From an uncultured Thermogutta sp. (GTDB lineage Bacteria > Planctomycetota > Planctomycetia > Pirellulales > Thermoguttaceae), in assembly GCA_937128505.1 (NCBI GenBank), contig CAKZMM010000084.1:186001-250000 (forward strand): a DNA stretch of 64,000 bases, given 5' to 3'. The position numbers and the translations under genes are program-made. Below are positions 57,005 to 64,000 of the stretch, piece by piece (within the stretch, counting starts at the first letter, position 1; the number at the start of each line of letters is the position of its first letter). The notes beneath the pieces were generated by a model that searched no databases, had not been told where the DNA came from, and saw nothing but the letters and a program-made list of their open reading frames with translations.

Positions 57005-57394
57005 TTAGCGATGTTTCACTTTGATGCGTGCCTCATCGGTGGTGACCTGCCAATCGACGCCGATTTGCTTGGTGTTGCGTCAGCCGTTCCAACCGGACCG
57101 TCTTTTCACCGTCCCGCTGGAGGGGAACGGTCGACACTCGCGGCTTCCGCTCCAAAAGCGATAGTGGCCCTTGTTCTATGGCTTGCTTTCGCCACGACTC
57201 CAGGCTCCGCGTAATGCTGCCAAGCCTTCCGCAATACAGCCATCGGTCCAGCCGGGCCATTCCGGCCCTAGGTCGAAGGGCAAACCCGCTACGGCTCGTC
57301 CCAACTCCCAGCCTGCCGCCTTGCTCTTTTTTACCAACCACTCTAGAACTTCACGACAGTTGGCCGTAAGCATCACGACGTATTTCTTCGCCAT
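57005..57394 (-). pseudogene. Internally deleted IS630-family transposase remnant
   Basis: The minus strand from ATG 57394 encodes an IS630-type N-terminus (MAKKYVVMLTANCREVLEWL, then ELGRAV and PEWPGWTDGCIAE). The reading then shifts frame once to SITRSLESWRKQAIEQGPLSLLERKP and RDGEKTVRL, matching the following IS630 segment. Close to the left end a third frame gives VDWQVTTDEARIKVKHR before a TAA at 57005-57007, the usual C-terminal end of IS630 transposases. So roughly the first 110 codons are joined to the last 20, with the DDE catalytic centre missing and frameshifts present. It could be mobilised only by a transposase in trans, if at all. Confidence 0.75.
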
Positions 57395-58765
57395 GAGTCC
57401 CTCCCTCCTTGACCGGAACCCTTCTTAATCGAAATCATTTCCCTACCCAGGCCAACGATACCCGAATAAAACGATGCGACGCAAGACTCGGCGGTCTTGG
57501 AATTTCGCCACCAGTGCTCGTCCAAGAAGACTACCTGCCAGCACCACTGGCGGCTGGAGTTTGGGTACTTGCGGGTAAAGCCACGGAGCAGTGCAGCGCG
57601 CGTATACGCTTTAGGCAAGTCGCGCGGAAGAACCTCTTCCTCAAGTCGGAGCTGCTGGAGCTTGGCCGCCGTGAGGAGGTCTTGGCCAAAGCCCAAGAGC
57701 AGGTGCGGCTCTGCCGCGAGGCCGGTCTAGCGCGGCTCGCCGCTTAGGTGCAGGGCATCCTGGGCCGCATCCGTGAGGGCGGGTAGATCTAGAGGGAAAT
57801 TGGAAGGGAACTGATCATGCGGCCGTCCCCAGCGATCAAGATAGTATCGGACCTTGCATGTATCGAGAACTGTCGGCAGAGGGGGCGAGATCAAGACGGA
57901 GGATTTCCTGGCCGCGCCGACGAAGGTGGCCGCGTTCTGCTCGCGCGACGGCCCGATCGCAGCGGGTTCAAGGCGTAGACCCCAGCAGTTTTGTGGCGGA
58001 GGCAGAACGTGTCGCCGGAGTGCTTCAGACGGGGGGATAGACGCCGACGGTTTTCGCCACAAGCTGCGGGAGCGATTGGGCCGTGGGAGCTACCAGCACG
58101 AAAAGGGCGAGACGCTGCACCGATCGGCTCGGTCGCGGAAACTTCTTGTCGCGCCGATGCCATTGCCGGCGAGGCGAACACGCTCGAGGTGAAATCCGCG
58201 CACCTGTTTCTCCAGATGTTGGAAGAGGACGACTTCCTTGGATGCTGGCTGCTAGAGGAAGAGGGGACGGATTTACGCCAGCTGGGGGGCAAGGTGCGAG
58301 AGCGGTTGGTGAAGGAGCCGATGCGCCAGCTCGCTACCCCGGCAGCCCGGGAAGTGGCAAGGGAGCACCGTACAAGGACCCCATTTCTGGACCAGGTTGT
58401 GAATCGGTACGGTCGGGACCTTACCTAGGTGGGCCGACAGCCAGACCATGCTCTGGAGTCACACTGGGCAAAGCATTGAATGCGGGAATACGGCCGCTTG
58501 ACCTCTTAGGAGTCCGGAAGGCACTCCGAGGCGGTCCAGTAAGAGCCCTTCTATCGGGCACCTTTCATTCTCATCAGGCCGCCATAATTTATCAGGCTGC
58601 CACAATTATTGTCATCAGGCCGCCATAACGACTCTTCAACCCCGCGAGCCTTCAATATTGCCATGTGCGCAAAAATGCCTTACGTTGGCTCTGTGTGCAG
58701 CTTTCCTTTGACGTGCCTCAAATAGCCAAGCTTTTGAGCACCGCTTCGTTTGGAATCAGATCCGT
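57395..58765. other. Gene-less, probably decayed region
   Basis: About 1.4 kb next to the IS630 remnant, with overlapping ORFs on both strands (forward 57409-57747, 57991-58428; reverse 57727-58062, 57891-58292) that have no start signals or recognisable motifs. It has a higher GC content than the flanks and may be degraded mobile DNA. A repeat of ATCAGGCCGCCATA occurs three times at 58573-58627. Confidence 0.5.
58573..58627. repeat. Three 14-bp direct repeats (ATCAGGCNGCCANA)
   Basis: Copies at 58573-58586, 58591-58604 and 58614-58627; the outer two are identical and the middle one has two changes. Confidence 0.6.
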
Positions 58766-59488
58766 CTACCGAGGGGGAGACGGATCCCTTATTTTTATCG
58801 CGGTGACCGGTTTCGACGGGCCGGGAACGACGTGCTTCGAGACCTCTACTTCCCACCATTCCATTGTCGCACTGCGGGCACGCTGCTGAAGTCTTTCTCC
58901 CAAAACTCGATACACGGTGGATGCGCGCCCTGCGGCGGGATTCGCAGCTTTGTTGTGAAACGGAGTGTGCCTGCCTTCGGTTCCCAATTGACGAGCTTGA
59001 GGCGGGATTGGATTGGGCACACAGACGCATCCGTGTTTCCAGATCCGAACCCATCGACCTGCGCAGCCAAGATTCGGCGGCGGGCAGGGATAATGGAATA
59101 AGATTAGCGCGGCATTACGAGACAATTGCTCTTTCAGGAAATTTACGAATTCCCGATCGTTCTGCTCCCCTTGCGAGACCTCAGCTCGCTGGGTCTGATC
59201 AACATTCAGCAGCACACCGTTTAGTGCAAGCCGAGTGAGGAATTCCTCGATGGGCCTCAACGTGTTCGGGGGAGTCTCGTCCGGGTCATACAAGATGACG
59301 AATCGAACCCGAACGTTAGCCCCGGGCCCCTCCCTTTGCTTCTGCTGGGCGGAAGATGAGTCCTTCCGTTCGAAGCTGCGCGGTGGATCGCGCCGCAGTT
59401 GTCCATATGCCGGCGCTAGCACCGCCATGAAGATTGGCAAAACGAGAAATGCATTCAAACCATGGAACCAATTTCTCACGACTACCAT
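58766..59488 (-). CDS. Putative secreted hypothetical protein
   Basis: About 240 residues from ATG 59488 (a GTG ten codons upstream is also in frame). The start gives a signal peptide (VVVRNWFHGLNAFLVLPIFMAVLAPAYGQ). A central segment, VRVRFVILYDPDETPPNTLRPIEEFLTRLALNGVLLNVD, is well formed. Beyond about residue 150 another minus-strand frame (58846-59070) also looks protein-like, so a frameshift near 59070-59090 is possible. No family is recognised. Confidence 0.5.
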   Translation of the reverse strand: MVVVRNWFHGLNAFLVLPIFMAVLAPAYGQLRRDPPRSFERKDSSSAQQKQREGPGANVRVRFVILYDPDETPPNTLRPIEEFLTRLALNGVLLNVDQTQRAEVSQGEQNDREFVNFLKEQLSRNAALILFHYPCPPPNLGCAGRWVRIWKHGCVCVPNPIPPQARQLGTEGRHTPFHNKAANPAAGRASTVYRVLGERLQQRARSATMEWWEVEVSKHVVPGPSKPVTAIKIRDPSPPR

Positions 59489-60465
59489 CCTTTTCAATCG
59501 CTGTTTTCCTGCTTCCACCGTTTGACCAACTTCACTCCGGGATCTCCTAAAAATTTAGCCTATTGTGTCAATTTTGCTAATTAATATAGCTATAATTTCC
59601 GTCCAAAAAAGTTGCATGTCGTCAGTGGAGCATGAGGGCGACTCGGGGGACGAAAAACGCAGCCAACGAAGGGTTTTCGAAAAGCTTTATCTACTACCTC
59701 CCCGACTAGCGCATTTTTACGGCAATCCCGAGATATTCTCCGTTCCCGCTGCGTGAGCTCTAAAAAGCGATTCCCACCCCGTGTGCAGCACGATTCTCCG
59801 CCACGGCATCCGCAATTCTCGGATTCGGGCGTCTCGGATTTATGCGCGGAACTAAACGGCCTAGAAGACGAACGGTGCGAAAGAGAGGCCCTAAGGGAAA
59901 TCATAAGGCCTGTCTTAAATGTGGGTTGGGAGGCAAGCCTTTCCCTTGATGTTTTATTCTTCGGAGCGAATTCGTGCCGTCAAAATCTGATGTGAACACA
60001 AGCATTTGACCTCGTCGGCACCAAAGCTAGATTTTGATAAGGAGCCGTGTAGGTTTCTTGTCTTTCCCCTAATGACGGGGCTAACCCATGATTAGCATGG
60101 ACTGATTCTCTGGCTGCGCTATTTAGATTACCACTCTTGCGAACCACGGTTTTTTTCCACCGCTCAAGATTTTTCGGTCATCGGTAACCATTCGGAATCT
60201 AACGAAATTGACACTTAAACCGGTTTTGCGACCTCTCCTCGTCAACAAAAAAGAAGCGCGATGGCTAGCGGTGTTCGCGGGCCAATCAAACCGCTTCGCG
60301 AGGCGAAACAACCCGAGTAAGGGTGGCCATTGCGGCGGTTAATGAGACGTCACACGAGGTGAGCCGCAGAACGAAAAGGAAGCCCCAGCAGAAAGTAAGC
60401 AGAAAGTAATCCGAGACAAGCTCCAGCAGAAACTATCGCACTGAGCCAACCTGTGGAAAGAAGCC
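59489..60465. other. Gene-less region upstream of the AAA ATPase
   Basis: About 980 bases with small overlapping ORFs (59590-59904 minus, 59753-59995 plus, 60123-60311 minus) that were not accepted. It is A/T-rich around 59540-59620. Confidence 0.45.
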
Positions 60466-62007
60466 ATGACGCGTTGCTCTGAAGACCAAATCTTAGCCCG
60501 GCTGTTGGATTTAGGCGGTCCGGAGTCTCGTTCTGCTTCCTCGGATCAAGCTATCCCAGCAACGGCCGAACATAATAGATCGGCGAAGAATTCTGGCTCC
60601 GATTCGCCCGCGGATTCGGAGAGCGTCCAGGCAAAAGAAGAAGGGCTTGCGGTCCTATTAGAAGGGCTCAATCGGCGGCTTAGTCAAGGTTTGCCGGCGC
60701 GGAAGCCTGCACCTTTTCAGCCCCCTGAGCTTCCGCAAGATCCCGACAATCCCTTTGTTCCCCTGGAGCCTCGCTCATTTGAAGAGGCCCAACTGACGGA
60801 GACAGAGGTCGAGGGTTTGGTGCTTAAATTCCTTCTAGCCCGGGGAGATGGCAGTGGCCGCCAAATTGCCGATCAACTCAAGCTTCCCTTCATCTTGATC
60901 GAGCGGCTGCTGCGTTCGATGAAGCAGGATCAACTGCTTGCGCACCGACACTCGGCACCAATGAACGATTTTCAATACCAGCTAACCGAATTCGGACGCG
61001 AACGTGCCCGACGGCTTGCTACCTATTGTACCTATTTCGGGGCGGCTCCCGTATCTTTGCGCGACTATGTCACAAGTGTGGCAGCACAATCTTTGAGCCG
61101 GCAAAGTCCGACTCAGGAAAGCCTGCGAGCTGCCTTTGCTGACTTAATTATGGACCGCAAATTGCTGGATCGCCTTGGTCCGGCCATTTGCTCGGCGCGA
61201 GGCCTCTTCCTCTATGGTGCGCCCGGAAACGGTAAAACGAGTATTGCCGAGCGGATTACTCAGGCTTTCGGCAAAACCATCTGGATCCCTCGAGCACTAG
61301 GCATTGATGGCGAGATAATTCGCCTTTTTGATCCGGTCAACCATCAGGAAGTTCCCCTCGAGCAAACGGACAGTGTTTATGACGGTCGACCCATCGACAA
61401 GCGCTGGGTACGCATCCGCCGCCCGACGGTTATCGCCGGAGGCGAGCTGACCATGGATTCACTGGAGGTCACGATCAATCAGTCAACCGGCATTTGCGAA
61501 GCACCGTTGCAGCTCAAAAGCAATTGCGGAACCCTTGTGATCGACGACTTCGGCCGCCAGCGCATTCGGGTAGACGAGCTGCTGAATCGGTGGATTGTAC
61601 CGTTGGAAAAACGCTACGATTTTTTGAATCTTCCCAATGGGAAAAAGATTACCGTCCCATTCGATCAATTGATCGTCTTCTCCACCAACCTGGAGCCACG
61701 ATCGTTGGTTGACGAGGCCTTCCTTCGGCGAATTCCCTACAAGATCGAGGTTCCGGATCCCACCGAAGAACAGTTTCGCGAACTCTTTCGCGTGATGGCG
61801 AGCAAACTCGGCTGCGAGTGCCGCGAATCGACCCTGGACTACCTCATCGATCGGCACTATCGAAAGCCAGGGCGGCCCTTCCGATATTGCCATCCCCGCG
61901 ACTTGCTCTTGCAGATCCGGAACTTTTGCGCTTTTCATCAGCGGCCATTCGAACTACGAGAAGAGTATCTGGATTTGGCCGTCGAAGTTTACTTCTCGAT
62001 CATATGA
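60466..62007 (+). CDS. AAA-family ATPase
   Basis: A 513-residue ATPase. Residues 1-110 are low complexity and acidic. A winged-helix-like segment (about 115-180: [26 protein letters not shown]) precedes the ATPase core with Walker [10 protein letters not shown] (251-259), Walker B LVIDD (357-361) and sensor-like [17 protein letters not shown]. It resembles planctomycete ATPases of unknown function. A GGAAAG ribosome-binding site precedes the ATG. The long noncoding stretch and CRISPR array downstream do not indicate a partner. Confidence 0.85.
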   Translation: MTRCSEDQILARLLDLGGPESRSASSDQAIPATAEHNRSAKNSGSDSPADSESVQAKEEGLAVLLEGLNRRLSQGLPARKPAPFQPPELPQDPDNPFVPLEPRSFEEAQLTETEVEGLVLKFLLARGDGSGRQIADQLKLPFILIERLLRSMKQDQLLAHRHSAPMNDFQYQLTEFGRERARRLATYCTYFGAAPVSLRDYVTSVAAQSLSRQSPTQESLRAAFADLIMDRKLLDRLGPAICSARGLFLYGAPGNGKTSIAERITQAFGKTIWIPRALGIDGEIIRLFDPVNHQEVPLEQTDSVYDGRPIDKRWVRIRRPTVIAGGELTMDSLEVTINQSTGICEAPLQLKSNCGTLVIDDFGRQRIRVDELLNRWIVPLEKRYDFLNLPNGKKITVPFDQLIVFSTNLEPRSLVDEAFLRRIPYKIEVPDPTEEQFRELFRVMASKLGCECRESTLDYLIDRHYRKPGRPFRYCHPRDLLLQIRNFCAFHQRPFELREEYLDLAVEVYFSII

Positions 62008-62325
62008 ACCGCACACAGCGGTAAAGAAAAAACCCACCGGCTGATTATTCGAAACTCTGTTTCCTTAAGGAAAAAAGGCTCGGGGGTGCGCGAACTTACT
62101 GCCGAGACACTTTCTGCACTTCGAATCCTTCGTTAAAAAAAAGGATCTTCAGTCCCTCGCTCTCGGCACGTCTAATCTCCACGGGAGTTCCCTTGGTTGA
62201 CGGCCGCCTTCCGGCGTTTGAGCCCAGGTTTTTGCGCCGGTAACCCACCTGCATACAGCGTTTGCTTAACCGGGCAAAACCCTGACACACACTCTGCTAA
62301 TTCTTCAACAGTTTTTGAGATGCTT
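62008..62325. other. Spacer before the CRISPR array; possible leader
   Basis: About 320 bases without an accepted gene. If the array is read left to right, this stretch would hold its leader, but no cas genes lie beside it. A minus-strand ORF (62096-62290) is unconvincing. Confidence 0.4.
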
Positions 62326-62721
62326 ACACTCTCCCACGCACGACGGGTTGGTTATCGCATACGCCGCGCGTCGATTTCGGCAGAACAGACATTCCCATGC
62401 GCATAAGGGGGAGGTCTCGCGTCTTTAGGGATTGGTGATTTCGCGCGGGATACTCCCATGCGCATGAGGGGCAGGTGCTCAGCGTAGTGGGCATACTCAA
62501 CCGGGGTCAGATACCCCCATGCGGATGAGGGGGAGGTAAACGGGCGTTGAACCTAGCACGCGCGTCGTCAGATACTCCCATGCGCATGAGGGAGAGGTAT
62601 CAACGCAAATCAATCGCGGCGTTTTGCAAAAGGTGCTCCCTTACGCATGAGCGGGAGGTGCCTCGAGCGCTTTAAACGGCGAGGTTGCGCTCGGACACTC
62701 CCTCGGCCACCAGTAGGAGGT
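62326..62721 (+). CRISPR. Small orphan CRISPR array, type I-E-like geometry
   Basis: Five clear 29-bp repeats end at 62415, 62476, 62537, 62598 and 62659, an exact 61-bp period. Spacers between them are 32 bp and unrelated. The consensus contains CTCCCATGCGCATGAGGG with an internal palindrome. Two further degenerate repeats flank them at the same register: one at about 62326-62352 (61 bp before the first clear repeat) and one at 62693-62721 (62 bp after the last). That gives 7 repeats and 6 spacers of 32-34 bp. Repeat length, 61-bp period and hairpin suit type I-E. No cas gene is in the window. Confidence 0.82.
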
Positions 62722-63818
62722 GCGCCACCGCCAAAACCGTGCGTCCCATAAGCCTCTGTTCTAAAATCCCCATTGCCGCCTAAATTTTTCCCTCAGCCCG
62801 AGTTGGTCTTCGGCAGCCGATCCCGCGGGGCAAAACCGCAATGGAAAAGCTTTAAAACACTTGCAGGCAAATCCTCACTCGGGCCTTGCAAACCGCTCCG
62901 GGGTCCATTCCGGGCTGCGAAACCATTCCATCCGTTCACGCGTCGATCGGCCGTTTTTTTTGACTGTTTTCCTCAATCCTCGTTATTGGAAAAGTTTCGC
63001 TCATCGGAAAACGCGTAAAGTTCCGTATGGTCGCTAAAACAAGTTAATCTTCTTAAAGTGGAATCCACAGACCATACGAAACTAATCCAAAGAGGTGCAC
63101 TACTTTTATGATTGTGTGCTGAACGAGTTTTCAGAATTCCCTGGACAAGGTTGCCCTAAACCTCGCCGACAGGAGGACGAGCCGCACAGTGCCCGGATCG
63201 GCTTCGAACACGCTCAGAGCTTCTCGGAGCACTAACCCCCTTAGACTGAGTTTGCCGACAGAAAACCTGCGGTTTTACACAGGCCACGGCCGTACAAAGA
63301 TTGGTTAATGGCGTAAGGCCAAATTGAGTCACGAAAAATAGGGCGCGATACCACCGAACATTCTACCCAAAGTTGCTAATGATTGTGAGTCTTGGAACTG
63401 CTGATTGAAGGCCGGTCGTTGACAAAAAACAGGAGGGAAATCCCAAGGCCATAGATTCGTTAAGATCGATCAAGCTAGCACGTTTCGGGATTTGGCGGTT
63501 GCCAGAGGCGAACGTGGTTTGTCTATTTTGCTGATTTTCACTGTTTTCCAACCCAGAAAACCGCCGATTCTTTAATAACGGTGCGGGAAATCAGGTGGTT
63601 ACCGCGCCAACACGGAGAGAACACCTGGTTGTTGCAGCCCTGACCCAGGCGTTGGCTTTCGCCGCGGTGGTGCTGGCAAGTAAACGATGTAACCTGTGAG
63701 CGGGGCCAGACCGCCGGACGGTGTTGACGACGTAGGGCAAGCCGATGATGCCGGTGGGAACAATCCGGCACTTTGCAACCGCCGAATCGTTGCTGACAAG
63801 GATAATCGGAGAACCCGC
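62722..63818. other. Gene-less region after the CRISPR array
   Basis: About 1.1 kb with only short unconvincing ORFs. No cas gene, repeat or tRNA was recognised. Confidence 0.5.
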
Positions 63819-64000
63819 GATGAAGGTTTACACGACCGGACAGGTGGCCAAAATCTGTAAGGTGGCCCCAAGAACTGTTAGCAAGTGGTTTGACTCTGGC
63901 CGTTTGAAAGGTTACCGAATTCCCGGCTCCCAGGATCGACGTATTCCGCGCGAGTACCTAATCAAGTTCCTGAAGGAGCATGGAATGCCCCTCGGGGAGC
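63819..64000 (+). CDS. Helix-turn-helix (excisionase/MerR-like) DNA-binding protein, 3' truncated by the window end
   Basis: ATG 63819 opens MKVYTTGQVAKICKVAPRTV followed by SKWFDSGRLKGYRIPGSQ, DRRIPREYLIKFLKEHGMP. This is the winged helix-turn-helix of excisionase/MerR-like proteins, also found at the start of planctomycete response-regulator-type genes. The frame stays open to the last base (60 codons), so the C-terminal part lies beyond the window. A CGGAG sequence lies 8 nt upstream. Confidence 0.85.

Noticed and set aside
57409-58428. ORFs beside the IS630 remnant as candidate genes
   Set aside because: Overlapping frames on both strands with no start signals or known motifs; better explained as decayed DNA.

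Overview
This 64 kb window comes from a planctomycete, most likely a member of the Pirellulales, perhaps a thermophilic or anaerobic lineage. The evidence is a DUF1559 type-IV-pilin-like protein with the planctomycete N-terminus and H-X9-DG C-terminus, a secreted iduronate-2-sulfatase-like sulfatase, an ECF sigma/anti-sigma pair, a planctomycete-type AAA ATPase, and wide gene-poor spacers. A predicted tungsten aldehyde:ferredoxin oxidoreductase and a RACo-type corrinoid activator suggest anaerobic metabolism. No tRNA or rRNA gene was recognised. The taxonomic call is inference from gene content; there is no marker alignment behind it.

Layout. 0-6.3 kb, plus strand: protein-folding genes groEL, dnaJ and grpE (no dnaK), then the zinc-ribbon pair fmdB-like and yacG, and a 29-residue very basic ORF. 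6.5-11.1 kb, minus strand: a DUF434/DUF5616 protein, two PEBP (YbhB-like) paralogues, one of them a putative lipoprotein, and RNA ligase RtcB. 11.9-20.7 kb: a DUF1559 prepilin-like protein, an ICMT-family membrane methyltransferase, a secreted thioredoxin-fold protein, a DUF3754 membrane protein and FolC. 21-30 kb: sulfatase, then a metabolic block of RACo-like [2Fe-2S] ASKHA protein, LysR regulator, zinc alcohol dehydrogenase and AOR.

30-46.3 kb, all minus strand: one long flagellar basal-body/hook/motor cluster reading flgB-flgC-fliE-fliF-fliG-fliH-fliI-fliJ-(motE-like)-(hypothetical)-fliK-flgD-flgE-flbD-motA-motB. Several genes overlap by 4 nt. A near-consensus sigma-54 promoter lies just upstream of flgB and could start transcription of the cluster. 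fliM/fliN and the export-gate genes are not here.

47-64 kb: a large secreted protein of unknown function, a CDGSH iron-sulfur protein, an ECF sigma factor followed by a membrane anti-sigma factor, infA, a TPR protein, an internally deleted IS630-family transposase remnant, a putative secreted protein, and an AAA ATPase. Next come a small orphan CRISPR array (29-bp repeats, about 61-bp period, type I-E-like geometry, no cas genes in the window) and the 5' end of an excisionase/MerR-like helix-turn-helix gene cut by the window end.

A recurrent oddity is the number of short tandem duplications (14-28 bp units, 2-4 copies) in intergenic spacers and occasionally in genes. The most regular are 4 x 22 bp between the sigma and anti-sigma genes and 4 x 20 bp between fliF and fliE.
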